Numbered from the stretch's first letter, positions 26,401 through 34,200 are shown. The stretch is DNA of 64,000 nt from an uncultured Clostridia bacterium (GCA_934647165.1 CAKUFA010000011.1:9161-73160); one strand, 5' to 3'. Program-made: numbers and translations. The notes: generated by a model from the letters alone, not told the origin.

Positions 26401-27447
26401 GATATGTTCGCGCTGCACGTCTCCTATGTGCTCATTGGCCAAAGTTATGCAGGCGTGCGCAATCTCCGTTTCACTTGTTCCAAACCAATCCGCCAGCCGC
26501 TGCGTTTCACGGCGACAGGTGTTCCGGCTTTTTTCAGTCATCCTATCGCCATATAGTGCGGCTGGGTCACCCTTGAATAACTGATGAACGGGATCTTCTG
26601 CTTCGCTTATGTGCGGCCAATCCAGATGGGATAATGCTTCCATGCTTTTGACTGTACAGGCGAATTCCTGCACGGCCTCATCCGCACGGCGGGAGAATAG
26701 CTCCGTAACCGCTTCTCTGGTCAGGCCACACCTGGCCAGCATTCTTTCTGCTGCGGCCAATAGTTCATTTTGCGCATCGTGCTGCAAAGCGCGCAACAGT
26801 GCGTATACCAACACATTCTGCTCCCAGGGAATCGTGTCAAGCATCATCTTTGCGCGGCGTGTGTGGGCTAGGCGCCGTGCAAGGCGCGATCCCTCACGCC
26901 ATGCCTGCGCATCTAATAAACCACGACGCAAAAGCGCTTGCAGACGGTGGATGAATACGGTTTGTGCAATCAGCGGAAGCTGTTCCCGCTCGGCATGGGT
27001 TAATGTGGCTTCCGCTTGCCAAAGGTGCAGGGCATGCAGCAGCGTTTTCTCATTTGCCGCATCATTTTTAGACAATGCGGCGCTGCAAAAAAGAACCAAC
27101 CGCGGTACGCCGCACGCATCCACAGGCAGCGGAAGGCAATTGCGCAGCTTTTCGCGCAAGATAAGTTCCTGTGCGCATAATACCCGAGCATGTTTTTTCG
27201 CAATGGCGAGCACTGGGATGGGTTCTTCTGTTTTTACAGTGCGTTTGAGCAGCGGAGTAAGCTCCTGCTTTAGGTGAAGCTTACGCCGCCTACGCTTAAG
27301 CGGCCGGTGAGTCAACGCCAGCAGCGCTGCGTCACCAAAGATCTCCGTATCTGGTTGCGGCACGTGTTTTTTTTCGCTTCGTTGCGCCAGTGTTGCCAGC
27401 ACAAGCAGAATCATTACGCTCCCGATACATACGATCAGCTGCGCCAT
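20437..27447 (-). CDS. Giant cyclic beta-glucan synthase-like protein (GT84/glycoamylase/GH94 layout) with eroded catalytic motifs
   Basis: 2,336 residues; ATG at 27447 with AAAAGGAG at 8-base spacing. An N-terminal membrane segment is followed by a large domain containing HIGFYLLEKEGAAELRQYL (about 348-366), as in NdvB/Cgs proteins. Membrane helices lie at about 385-422, then a GT84-like region (about 450-700) and further membrane helices (about 760-900). A glycoamylase-like module holds FLPPSALQVDP and KWHGMLYAHYGLADL, and a C-terminal GH94/GH36-type region holds GASYRTQFGAGMVSYRSIGN. Key boxes differ from the family as I recall it: LDADT reads IREDT (about 587-591), LSHDLLEG reads LSMLEG, and the GH94 GDWNDG and RDQ boxes are not visible. 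Relatives make and tailor cyclic beta-1,2-glucan. This one may be a non-catalytic or retasked relative, and it is also shorter than the usual 2,700-2,900. Confidence 0.75.
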   Translation of the reverse strand: MAQLIVCIGSVMILLVLATLAQRSEKKHVPQPDTEIFGDAALLALTHRPLKRRRRKLHLKQELTPLLKRTVKTEEPIPVLAIAKKHARVLCAQELILREKLRNCLPLPVDACGVPRLVLFCSAALSKNDAANEKTLLHALHLWQAEATLTHAEREQLPLIAQTVFIHRLQALLRRGLLDAQAWREGSRLARRLAHTRRAKMMLDTIPWEQNVLVYALLRALQHDAQNELLAAAERMLARCGLTREAVTELFSRRADEAVQEFACTVKSMEALSHLDWPHISEAEDPVHQLFKGDPAALYGDRMTEKSRNTCRRETQRLADWFGTSETEIAHACITLANEHIGDVQREHIGFYLLEKEGAAELRQYLNARHGRIRLWIHHHRETVQYTVMGIANIAAAVLVLLLGYAPWLLALFLPIWSVGLHTLINCITRRFFPSSPRLQLNVSEITEECRTLLVLPCTLTEPAQAVHMVRQLLTAREACPPGAIDCLLLSDYTACMTCQSGGDTAIVSAVQQAISVLDAPTRHFFYMQRQRAWNEKRRCFAPRGGRHGALDALNHLLADGMCSDTFDAATIPPNTLHRRYAYVLSIREDTLPIPDSLTSLIGLLAHPLNQRIQTRHGAKGISILCPRLACRLHTNDKTLALMQHEEQYNEYPGIHLFEGVGLYHPAALLESTAEQLPKTGSMTLSMLEGLLAGCMTDPQAVFTEDTSETVEEVLEKESQRAWAVFRLLPWLFPYVKDQNGARKNPLSKSDKRHLRAQILETLLPLCQMGLLLFSAFAHEPGLLLFVLFWPKVDLLLKKRWQAFPGILARLCLLPRRSAGYVHTLLQRLSQHRQAHSSRKFTLPESIGTLTDWSQVFAAILTGVLAIRGIPEPLALFISVLFAAYPLMIRRLETPFRPQAPLDPQENAFVMEVARKTWCFFDETMVSAHHFLPPSALQVDPAAGMTGETSAQAIGYGLLACVSACMLGMLSPEEMAQRLSRQCDTLEALPKWHGMLYAHYGLADLVPVDPAQIRTEDCGLVCAALMCAAQMLRAQMHRLSENHQALPARLDELAGAMDFAPLMDRSARLLVNSVSLPEEAPFGHIDSLASSSLPACFLAILRRAAPPSMLESMMPLAVKANGYTTFLSARGSMAEYLAPALLLPYPPLCALERSLHGAISAQIRHNTDGVFGVSSCMAWGFTTGIRYRPIHAGLNALALHQTASENVVAPYASALCLSFAAEQAVHSLIRLKGMGAMGRLGFFDSVDMERGHLPEGTKQMIVKCYDAAHQGMTLCAACNALVPGGLQALFCSLPGVDAWLSILHLLGQNTHVLPPIVSLPEYVRPPEASFARTAQTLCTPVDAFLLGGGGSTLLMTAQGAGALFRNGQRMTCFTGRAIAAEGPRLYVMDGTNIFQPTDPTLKGEVRFEEGHAAFCRSAGWLQMRLSVTVEPLHGQFVQALTLENRAAQEHVVEVASIVPLDPKLAGNCVQRSAANVLTCTLANGETLRYTLQVEEGLEALTVCTDAVRFWSGDVYHPAGFMQSMADILPEEPEQPCFSFRARIRLPGRSQQTLVFLTGTQKYSWTDASQLEEILMLAKLHSRVLTDSVGLNQRLAGELSRAFGMLLFSGQTHQGAVAPLVLPASSLAALGLGDEKPILTLYIASEAGCQLVLQSAQLAGWMALLGLPVHLCVLCQGGGAAQALHTAETLLAAAPLGTSDAKAWRASALPDNLRATLDAASRLILYEGMDIRQQLDNMTVPLLPLEESECRGAHSLPAENLLLKHGSNGFQEQTGDPVFLLENDRTCVPETVLHMVAEDDNTLQAGATGFHGTTCGDNILTEGTDSECFLMEEKGAWRSLTPAPMGGGASYRTQFGAGMVSYRSIGNELDISLTAAWIPGRCCGMRIVHIDNRKQEKRKLRLLLGVRFRPGGHTAEAFLTPVTNGVTVQSPHIRRTGWLFALKSTASVRIMSETSFAGLWSKEVCVAGHEESMGTVAVLEQTIHLNGMEHGSAIFLLGMSQQMDDAEAACQEVQSNGASAILRSIRQQWSMRLGRLWVQTPDAGLNLLVNRILPYAMRALPTDLLAIAAWAMTEPKQAVERLLQMAGNSSPLLPLVVWQVAAHCPDTAFLEADIASSPPHTLHDACREALSAPVDTQNAETLLLRFLGLEAYASVFGADEKTREALDALQKNLRPKNVLRQDAFSGKQVMCLAALAFPEDDALMQRIQALPVSGRTYTMEDALAAAALASAGRWRAAWEHIPAADAMYASAGTAALAYMTIMEGLLGMEWNGNTLALHAHVPEAWDSLTLTLHAGASTWHVEAARAIRQASCDGEKAADPIAIHDDGHIHQVRFPLD

Positions 27448-27526
27448 GCCGCACACTCCTTTTCACCACAACTTGCATTGGGTGGGGTTATCGCGTATAG
27501 TGTGCGCAGAAAGCGCGCCTTTCATG

Positions 27527-27576
27527 CAAATAATAAAAGAAGCGGTACAGTTTCAGATGACCTCTGACTGTACCGC
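27527..27576 (-). terminator. Terminator after dacA
   Basis: GCGGTACAGT (27542-27551) pairs with ACTGTACCGC (27567-27576). The minus strand continues TTCTTTTATTATTT. Confidence 0.78.
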
Positions 27577-27584
27577 CGCATGGG

Positions 27585-29054
27585 CTACTTTAGGTGACGG
27601 GATGTTGGCTTTGGCACCTTTGCGTTGTGCACCCGGCGCTTGCGAAGCGCTTTGCGGGCGAGGTGAAGCAGCAGCCACAGTCCGGCGACAGGCAATACGA
27701 TATAGGCGACTGTTTCTGCCGTAAAGGGAGGGAATGGGTTAGGATCCGCATCGGTTTCCGCAACGATTTCTTCCAGGGTTTTGGGAGCGTTTTCCCGCTT
27801 GGCAACCGAGCGTGAAGCAATCAGGTTGTACTCCACAGGATCGCCGCTTTCCGGGAAATACGTCATGGTGCCGATAACTTCGCCTGCTTCGATGGGTGCG
27901 GCAAAATCACGGTTATACTGGATGAGCACCGTGCGCCGCAGGTTGGAAGCCATGGCATCCACTTCTTCCTGGGTGGCAGTGATACGAGTATCACTTGCTG
28001 CCGCGCCAACTGGCACGCAGGTGAGGAGCAGTTTGCCCATGTTGCTGTCGGACAGGGAGTAGCCTGTGGTTTCCAATGTGATGGGATTCATGTTATACAA
28101 ATCCACCGGGGATACGGAAACGTATTGCGAGAAGCCATATTCCATCAGCTTTTTGGTATCCGTCCACATACCGCGGCGGGCTGTATAGAGCACAACGGAG
28201 ATAAGCCGAACGCCATCTTTTTCTGCTGCGCCGGCAAAGCAATAGGCAGCTTTGCTGTGGGAACCGGTTTTAATACCGGTAGCGTAAGGATAGTAATATT
28301 TATTGGGGTTTTCTGCCGTGCCGGTAAGCAGAATGGTAGAGCGCGTTGTAAGCGACCGTGCACGGTGCTTGTTTGTTTTGGCAATCGTGTAATTTGTTGT
28401 GCTTACGATGGTGCGGAACAATTCGTTCTGCATGGCTTCTCGGGCAATAATGGCCATGTCACGGGCGGTGGTATAATGGTTGTCATCATGATAGCCGTGC
28501 GCGTTGGCGAAGTGCGTGCTCGTGCAGCCGAAAATCTCGGCTGTCTGGTTCATGAGATCCACAAAATTCTCAATGCTGCCGGACACAGTCTCTGCAATGA
28601 CGTTTGCACCGTCGTTAGCAGAAACTAGCATGGTGCCATACAACAGATCCGTGAAATTGATTTCCTCGCCTGCTTCCAGCCCCATGGTGGAGGAGTCGGC
28701 AGGCACGTCCACTGCGCGCTGGCTGACGGTGACAGTCTGATTCAAATCATCCACCATCATCAGGCCAAGCAGCACGGTCATAATTTTTGTGGTGGAGGCG
28801 GGATAACGCAGCGTGTCGGCATCTTTTTCAAAAATCACCTCGCCGCTGTCTTCCGCAATCAGGATGGCAGAATAGGCAATGAGCTGATCTTCTTCCAGCA
28901 ATTCCGGATGCTCTGCATCATAAGCTGCTGCATCTTTGGACAGGGTTGGTTCAACGATTTTGTCACCTGTCTCCTCGGCTACAGCAGGCGCAGCACAGCT
29001 AAGCAGTAGCATAGCCAGCAACATGCAAAGCACCCGTTTCAGACTCGCCACCAC
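27585..29054 (-). CDS. dacA: D-alanyl-D-alanine carboxypeptidase (PBP5 type)
   Basis: 489 residues. The start is a GTG at 29054, chosen because GGAGG lies 7 bases upstream. The signal peptide ends APAVA|EE. The active-site boxes are STTK (Ser87, Lys90), SAN (Ser145-Asn147) and KTG (from Lys262). A C-terminal beta-rich domain precedes a membrane segment (YIVLPVAGLWLLLHLA) and a basic tail, so the enzyme is anchored by a true helix rather than an amphipathic one. It trims the terminal D-Ala of peptidoglycan stem peptides and so limits 4-3 crosslinking. It has its own promoter and terminator. Confidence 0.92.
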   Translation of the reverse strand: MVASLKRVLCMLLAMLLLSCAAPAVAEETGDKIVEPTLSKDAAAYDAEHPELLEEDQLIAYSAILIAEDSGEVIFEKDADTLRYPASTTKIMTVLLGLMMVDDLNQTVTVSQRAVDVPADSSTMGLEAGEEINFTDLLYGTMLVSANDGANVIAETVSGSIENFVDLMNQTAEIFGCTSTHFANAHGYHDDNHYTTARDMAIIAREAMQNELFRTIVSTTNYTIAKTNKHRARSLTTRSTILLTGTAENPNKYYYPYATGIKTGSHSKAAYCFAGAAEKDGVRLISVVLYTARRGMWTDTKKLMEYGFSQYVSVSPVDLYNMNPITLETTGYSLSDSNMGKLLLTCVPVGAAASDTRITATQEEVDAMASNLRRTVLIQYNRDFAAPIEAGEVIGTMTYFPESGDPVEYNLIASRSVAKRENAPKTLEEIVAETDADPNPFPPFTAETVAYIVLPVAGLWLLLHLARKALRKRRVHNAKVPKPTSRHLK

Positions 29055-29083
29055 CTGCTCACCTCCATGCACATGATTGTTTT

Positions 29084-29112
29084 ATTATACCATTCCGGGG
29101 CGATTTTGTACA
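29084..29112 (-). promoter_or_regulatory. Promoter for dacA
   Basis: Minus strand TGTACA (29107-29112), 17-base spacer, TATAAT (29084-29089). Confidence 0.7.
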
Positions 29113-29129
29113 GCGTGGAAATTGTAAAT

Positions 29130-29156
29130 CCGGCATTCTGCCTTGCACAATGCCGG
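29130..29156. repeat. Short inverted repeat upstream of dacA
   Basis: CCGGCATT (29130-29137) pairs with AATGCCGG (29149-29156), just upstream of the dacA -35 box. It could be part of the uppP terminator region or an operator. Confidence 0.4.
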
Positions 29157-29175
29157 AAAACGTGCCGAAAAATGC

Positions 29176-29216
29176 CGAAAAACCCCGCGGAGGCATTGTA
29201 CAAGCACTCTGCGGGG
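29176..29216 (-). terminator. Terminator after uppP
   Basis: CCCCGC (29183-29188) pairs with GCGGGG (29211-29216), with extra GAG/CTC pairing inside. On the minus strand it is followed by TTTTT. Confidence 0.75.
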
Positions 29217-29225
29217 CTGACTGTC

Positions 29226-30059
29226 TTACAACGTGGGCAACTGGAACGCAGGGAGGCCGGGGTATCCGCCCAACTGGAGACAGAGGATGACAAGCCCCAG
29301 CAGCGCCACATACAATGCAAACCAATTCAGGGAAGCTTTATTGATCAGCTTGAGCATGAAGCGAATGGACAGGTATCCGCTTACAGCTGCCACCAAAACA
29401 CCGATGATGGTGGGCACAAGCGCAAGCTGACTCATAGCTCCGCTTTCGATGGCACTTTTTCCTTCAAAAATCAGGCTGCCCAGAATAGCAGGCGCACTCA
29501 TCATGAAAGCAAATTTGGCTGCTGCCCTGCGGTCAAGGCCGGAGGCTACGCCGCCGGTAAGCGTGGAGCCGCTGCGGCTCACACCCGGCAGTAGCGCAAT
29601 TGCCTGCATGATGCCCATCACAATGGCGTGCTTTACACCGGGCTGCGCTGCGCGATTTTTTGCGTGACGACTGGCAAATTCCGCAATAAGCAGAAATACC
29701 GCCGTAATCAGGAAACTGACGCCGAGGAACCACCCGGTGAAAAACTGATCCACAAAGTCCCCAAAGAAAACCACCGTCAGCAACGCGGGAACGGATGCGA
29801 TAATCAGCAGCCCCAGCGTTTTGGACTTGAAGGGATTCTTTAGAATATTCCACCAGTCTTTCCAGAAAACAATGGCAACAGCCAGCAGCGTGCCGACATG
29901 CAGCAGTACGTCCAGCATCATGTATGCGCCGGTGGCTGCCGATTCATCGGAAATACCCATAATGGCACGGGCAAGAATCAGGTGTCCGCTGGACGAGATG
30001 GGCAAAAACTCAGCAAGCCCCTGCACCAAGCCCAGTATTGCGGCCTGAAGAATGGTCAA
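29226..30059 (-). CDS. uppP: Undecaprenyl-diphosphatase
   Basis: 277 residues. The start is a TTG at 30059, placed 9 bases after AAAGGAG; the ATG at 30080 has no ribosome site and would put that site inside the gene. Motifs: GLAEFLPISSSGHL near the N-terminus and LLPGVSRSGSTLT near residue 165, with about eight membrane helices. The enzyme recycles undecaprenyl diphosphate to the monophosphate carrier for cell-wall synthesis. Length is normal for the family. Confidence 0.93.
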   Translation of the reverse strand: MTILQAAILGLVQGLAEFLPISSSGHLILARAIMGISDESAATGAYMMLDVLLHVGTLLAVAIVFWKDWWNILKNPFKSKTLGLLIIASVPALLTVVFFGDFVDQFFTGWFLGVSFLITAVFLLIAEFASRHAKNRAAQPGVKHAIVMGIMQAIALLPGVSRSGSTLTGGVASGLDRRAAAKFAFMMSAPAILGSLIFEGKSAIESGAMSQLALVPTIIGVLVAAVSGYLSIRFMLKLINKASLNWFALYVALLGLVILCLQLGGYPGLPAFQLPTL

Positions 30060-30117
30060 TACAAACAACTCCTTTCCCATATCGGAGAACGAATGCAGAA
30101 ACATGGAAGCCGGGAAG

Positions 30118-30146
30118 ATTATACCATCTTTTGCGTTCCCTGTCAC
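30118..30146 (-). promoter_or_regulatory. Promoter for uppP
   Basis: Minus strand GTGACA (30141-30146), 17-base spacer, TATAAT (30118-30123). Confidence 0.75.
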
Positions 30147-30186
30147 GCATTTTCCGCAAATCCAGGAGGCTTTTTTCCGGGAAAGA

Positions 30187-30215
30187 TTGCTTTTCCGGGC
30201 ACAATCAAGTATAAT
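30187..30215 (+). promoter_or_regulatory. Promoter for ychF
   Basis: TTGCTT (30187-30192), 17-base spacer, TATAAT (30210-30215). It is divergent from the uppP promoter. Confidence 0.72.
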
Positions 30216-30258
30216 GGACAAGTTGAATGTGGATCCATAGGAGAGGAGACTTGTTACC

Positions 30259-31356
30259 ATGAAACTTGGCGTCGTGGGTCTTCCCAATGTGGGAAAGAGC
30301 ACCCTTTTCAATGCGATTACCAAAGCTGGCGCGCAGGCGGCCAACTATCCCTTTTGCACCATTGAGCCAAACACAGGCGTGGTCATGGTGCCCGATCACC
30401 GGCTGGATGTGCTGGCAGCAATGTATCATCCAAAGAAGGTCACGCCTACAACCATTGAATTTGTGGACATTGCCGGACTTGTCAAAGGAGCAAGCCATGG
30501 CGAAGGGTTGGGCAACAAGTTCCTCAGCCATATCCGTGAAGTGGATGCTATTGTGCACGTGGTGCGATGCTTTGAGGATGAAAACATCATCCATGTGGAT
30601 GGATCTATTGATCCGGCACGCGACATTGAGACCATTAACCTGGAGCTGATTTTTGCTGACATGGACACGGTGCAGCGCCGCAAAGACCGCGCTGTGAAGA
30701 ACCTGCGCGGCGGTGACAAGAAGGCTGCGGCGGAAGCGGAGCTTGCAGAAAAGCTTTATGCGCATCTGGAAAGCGGCAAACCTGCCCGCACCTATCCTTA
30801 CACGGATGAAGAAAAGGAAATTGTGGACGGCTGGTTCCTGCTGACAACCAAACCTGTCATTTATGCCGCAAACATTGCCGACAGCGATTTGGGGAAGGAT
30901 ATTTCCGAAATCCCCGGACTTGACAAGGTGCAGGCCATTGCGGCCCAGGAGCATGCCGAGATGCTGGTGATTTCCGCTCAGATTGAGGAGGAAATTGCGC
31001 AGATGGATCCGGACGAAAAGGCTGAGTTCATCCAGGAGCTTGGCATTGGCCAAAGCGGCCTTGACCGGCTGATTACCGCTTGCTATCGGTTGTTGGGGCT
31101 GATTTCGTTCCTGACGGCAGGGGAAGACGAATGCCGTGCCTGGACCATCAAGAATGGTACCAAGGCGCCGCAGGCCGCAGGCAAGATCCACACGGATTTT
31201 GAAAAAGGCTTTATTCGTGCGGAAATTGTGCCCTTTGATACGCTGGTGGAGATGGGGTCCATGGTAGCGTGCAAGGAAAAGGGGCTGGTTCGCTCGGAAG
31301 GCAAGGATTACGTCATGAAGGATGGGGACATCACCCTGTTCCGCTTCAATGTTTGA
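30259..31356 (+). CDS. ychF: Redox-regulated ATPase YchF (Obg-like)
   Basis: 365 residues. ATG at 30259 after GGAGAGGAG. The G1 box is GLPNVGKST near residue 7, switch/G3 DIAGLVKGASHGEGLGN near 70, and the C-terminal TGS domain runs about 280-365 (IKNGTKAPQAAGKIHTDFEKGF, VACKEKGLVRSEGKDY). YchF proteins bind ATP better than GTP and associate with ribosomes and stress control. The full family length is present. Confidence 0.96.
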   Translation: MKLGVVGLPNVGKSTLFNAITKAGAQAANYPFCTIEPNTGVVMVPDHRLDVLAAMYHPKKVTPTTIEFVDIAGLVKGASHGEGLGNKFLSHIREVDAIVHVVRCFEDENIIHVDGSIDPARDIETINLELIFADMDTVQRRKDRAVKNLRGGDKKAAAEAELAEKLYAHLESGKPARTYPYTDEEKEIVDGWFLLTTKPVIYAANIADSDLGKDISEIPGLDKVQAIAAQEHAEMLVISAQIEEEIAQMDPDEKAEFIQELGIGQSGLDRLITACYRLLGLISFLTAGEDECRAWTIKNGTKAPQAAGKIHTDFEKGFIRAEIVPFDTLVEMGSMVACKEKGLVRSEGKDYVMKDGDITLFRFNV

Positions 31357-31375
31357 CGAAGGGATCTGAAGCAGC

Positions 31376-32386
31376 ATGAGTCGGTTGGGTTATTTCTTCA
31401 AGCGTGCGATGAAAATGGACTGGCAGCGCATGTGGGAAACGACAGCGCTGCTGAAAGAGCGCAGCGGCAAAAGTCGCGCATGGCTGATGCGCGACATGTT
31501 CCACTGCGCCATCAAGTACAATGCGGGATACATTGATTACAAGATTGCCGCTATGTACAACCTGAACGAGGCACAGCGCAAAACAGTCATCACTCGCGGT
31601 ATCTCCAACAATATCGTCCGCCGAATGAACGACAAGCAGTACTGGCACTTTTTTGATGACAAAACTCAGTTTAACCAACTGTTTGCCGAATACATTCACC
31701 GCAAATGGCTGCTGATTAACGCGGACACAACATTGGAAGCACTGCGGGATATTACGTGCGGCAATACGCAGCTCATTGGCAAGCCGCTGGAAGGCTCCAG
31801 CGGACAAGGCATCCTGAAGTTCACAGCTGATGACTGGAAGGGCGGCATGGAAAACTTCAAAAAGCTGCTGCTGGAAAAAGGCATTGGAATTTTGGAGGAA
31901 GTTGTTATTCAGCATCCACTGATGGCCAGCCTGTGCCCGACTTCGGTGAACACATGCCGTATTGCCACCTTGCTTGGTGATAAAAAGCAAGGGATCGTTT
32001 ATGCGTTCCTTCGCATTGGCAACGGCAGGGTGATGGACAATGTGGACTGCGGCGGCATGGCGGCGCGCATTGATGTGGATAGCGGTACGCTCAAAACCGT
32101 TGGCGCAGACAAGCAGGGCAATACCTTTGAAAAACATCCTATGACAGGAACGCCGATTGTCGGATTTACCGTTCCGTTCTGGGAAGAAGCGAAGAAGATG
32201 TGCCTGGATGCTGCGCAGAAGGTGCCGCAGATGCGCTTTGTGGCATGGGATGTAGCCATCACGCCGGATGGGCCTACGTTCATTGAGGGCAACTCCTTCC
32301 CAAGTCATGCCATTCCGCAGTTTGCCGCGCATTATCCGGATGGGATCGGCATTTTGCCGGAATTTGAAAAGTTCATTGATTTGTGA
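31376..32386 (+). CDS. ATP-grasp enzyme, sugar-transfer-associated type
   Basis: 336 residues. ATG at 31376; AGGGAT lies about 10 bases upstream. Text such as NDKQYWHFFDDKTQFNQLF, IGKPLEGSSGQGI (nucleotide-binding loop, about residue 140), EEVVIQHPLMASLCPTSVNTCRIATL and MRFVAWDVAITPDGPTFIEGNS (metal-binding C-terminal strands) matches the PF14397 ATP-grasp family found in capsule and teichoic-type gene clusters. ATP-grasp enzymes join a carboxylate to an amine or thiol. It follows ychF by 19 bases and may be read with it. The substrates are not known. Confidence 0.82.
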   Translation: MSRLGYFFKRAMKMDWQRMWETTALLKERSGKSRAWLMRDMFHCAIKYNAGYIDYKIAAMYNLNEAQRKTVITRGISNNIVRRMNDKQYWHFFDDKTQFNQLFAEYIHRKWLLINADTTLEALRDITCGNTQLIGKPLEGSSGQGILKFTADDWKGGMENFKKLLLEKGIGILEEVVIQHPLMASLCPTSVNTCRIATLLGDKKQGIVYAFLRIGNGRVMDNVDCGGMAARIDVDSGTLKTVGADKQGNTFEKHPMTGTPIVGFTVPFWEEAKKMCLDAAQKVPQMRFVAWDVAITPDGPTFIEGNSFPSHAIPQFAAHYPDGIGILPEFEKFIDL

Positions 32387-32422
32387 GGCGGAAAACCAGC
32401 GCGTGTAATCGAGGTGACAAAG

Positions 32423-33211
32423 ATGAAAGGGAAGCGGCTGATGTGTTTGCTGCTGGCACTGCTGTGCTTGATGATGCCAGCGGCGTTGGCAGAAACTGCG
32501 GCTTCAACGGATGAAGAAGAAAGCGTATTGCTTACCGACGATGGTGATGTAGTGCCTGATGAAAGCGCAGAGACAGTCAAAACGCCAAGAGATGATTTTA
32601 TAGATCGCATTATCAATCTTGGCCATGAGCTGTATGTGAAGGCCAACGGAAAAAGGCAGCGTGCACACTATTCCGGCGATATTTATGTATGTAAAAATTT
32701 CACGGTATACCTGTTTCGGCAAAACCGTGAAGATTTCCGCATGGCAGAATACCCGGACGTGCCGCTTGTAATTCCCAACAATTTGCCAAAGGATAAGTGC
32801 AAGCCATATTCCTACGGCCTTGCGTGGGAAGATATTCCCGCCAGCGAAGGCAACCCTTTTTATGAGGCGGCCAGCTTCCGTTATGACACGAAATTAAGCA
32901 AGGAAGAGAATTTCCAGCTGGCGTGCGATTTCATGCGTCAGGCTCAGCGCGGCGACTATTTCCAGATGTCCGCCAAGTATCAATACGGCACGGGCGCACA
33001 TAGCGCCATCATGCTTGGCTATGATGAGGAAACGGACGAAATCCACTGGATGGACTCCAACATGCGCGGCGGCAAGAAAAACGGCATCCGCTATGGCCTT
33101 GTGCAATACGACGAGGTAAAGAGCGTGGAGTGGTGGGCGGAAGCTTTTTGCAAAAAGACTCGCGGTGCGACGCTTTACCGGTTGCGGGACGATATTATTT
33201 ACGCCAAGTGA
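32423..33211 (+). CDS. Secreted protein with possible papain-like/NlpC-like Cys-His-Asn site
   Basis: 262 residues; ATG at 32423 after GAGGTGA (an in-frame GTG at 32414 lies inside that site). The signal peptide ends PAALA|ET, followed by an acidic low-complexity linker. The folded part has YVCKNFTVYLF, then about 110 residues later YGTGAHSAIMLGYD and IHWMDSN. A Cys, a His and an Asp/Asn in that order, with the His at the start of a strand, is the layout of papain-like and NlpC/CHAP amidases. I do not recognise the exact family. It lies 36 bases after the ATP-grasp gene and is followed by a terminator. Confidence 0.6.
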   Translation: MKGKRLMCLLLALLCLMMPAALAETAASTDEEESVLLTDDGDVVPDESAETVKTPRDDFIDRIINLGHELYVKANGKRQRAHYSGDIYVCKNFTVYLFRQNREDFRMAEYPDVPLVIPNNLPKDKCKPYSYGLAWEDIPASEGNPFYEAASFRYDTKLSKEENFQLACDFMRQAQRGDYFQMSAKYQYGTGAHSAIMLGYDEETDEIHWMDSNMRGGKKNGIRYGLVQYDEVKSVEWWAEAFCKKTRGATLYRLRDDIIYAK

Positions 33212-33223
33212 AACAGGACAAAA

Positions 33224-33265
33224 AGGGAAAGTCCGGCTATGTGCGGGGGGACTTTCCCTGTTTTT
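33224..33265 (+). terminator. Terminator after the secreted peptidase-like gene
   Basis: AGGGAAAGTCC (33224-33234) pairs with GGACTTTCCCT (33249-33259), followed by GTTTTT. Confidence 0.88.
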
Positions 33266-33300
33266 CTTCAAGCAATGCAATAGAACAGGATGGGATGGAA

Positions 33301-34200
33301 ATGGAAATCAACTGGTATCCGGGACATATGGCACGGGCAAAGCGATTGCTGGCAGAGCAGCTTGGACGTGTGGATGTAGTTATTGAACTGTGCGATGCAC
33401 GACTGCCGCATGCGAGCCGGAACCCTGATTTGGACAAAATGATTCAAGGGAAGAAACGGGTGTTGCTGCTCAATAAGGCCGATTTGGCGGATCCTGCGGC
33501 AACGAAGGCATGGATTAACCATTTTCGCACCATGGGAATCGACGCCTATGCCTACCAATCCATTGGGGGCAGAGCGAAGGAAGCCATGACCATCATTGAA
33601 GCTGCTGCAAAGGATGCCGTGGAGCGGGCGGCACAGAAGGGTGTGCGCAAAACCGTGCGCGCCATGGTGGTTGGCGTGCCGAATGTTGGAAAAAGCACCT
33701 TCACAAACCGATTGCATGGTGGTAGCATTGCCAAAACAGGCGATCGCCCCGGCGTGACGCGCGCCAATCAATGGGTACGCATCACACCCTATTTGGAATT
33801 GCTGGATACCCCGGGTCTGCTCTGGCCGCGGCTGGATGACCAGACAGCAGCGCGCCGGCTGTGCTATATTGGCACAGTAAAGGATGATGTGGTCGACCTG
33901 CCTATGCTGGCTATCCACTTGCTGGAAGATATGCTTGCAGTCAAACCGGAAGCGGTGACGGAGCGATTCAAAGTTAAGGATCCTACACTGCGAGGAGAAG
34001 CGCTGCTCGAAGCTGTGTGCCGAGGGCGCGGCTTCCTGATGAAGGGCGGTGTGTGCGATTATGACCGCTGCTGTGCGGTTGTGCTGGATGAATTCCGTGC
34101 TGGCAAGCTGGGACGATTGACGCTGGAATGGCCCAAGAAGCCTCAGCGCTTGGTTATTCCCGGTGCAGGAAAGGAGGAAACGGCGCATGCCGAAGATTGA
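33301..34200 (+). CDS. rbgA: Ribosome biogenesis GTPase RbgA (YlqF)
   Basis: 299 residues. The ATG at 33301 gives MEINWYPGHMARA, matching the family N-terminus (four residues before the conserved Trp); an ATG at 33295 is possible. The G motifs are circularly permuted: G4 LLNKADLAD (about residue 60) comes before G1 GVPNVGKST (about 125) and G3 DTPG (about 165). RbgA helps late assembly of the 50S subunit. It begins the rbgA-rnhB-yraN operon and overlaps rnhB by 14 bases. Confidence 0.95.
   Translation: MEINWYPGHMARAKRLLAEQLGRVDVVIELCDARLPHASRNPDLDKMIQGKKRVLLLNKADLADPAATKAWINHFRTMGIDAYAYQSIGGRAKEAMTIIEAAAKDAVERAAQKGVRKTVRAMVVGVPNVGKSTFTNRLHGGSIAKTGDRPGVTRANQWVRITPYLELLDTPGLLWPRLDDQTAARRLCYIGTVKDDVVDLPMLAIHLLEDMLAVKPEAVTERFKVKDPTLRGEALLEAVCRGRGFLMKGGVCDYDRCCAVVLDEFRAGKLGRLTLEWPKKPQRLVIPGAGKEETAHAED

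Noticed and set aside
30060..30344. N-terminal extension of uppP reaching into ychF
   Set aside because: Crosses two divergent promoters and the ychF start; the TTG at 30059 has the ribosome site and family length.
30205..31377. 390-codon open frame antisense to ychF
   Set aside because: No motif; ychF is full length on the other strand.
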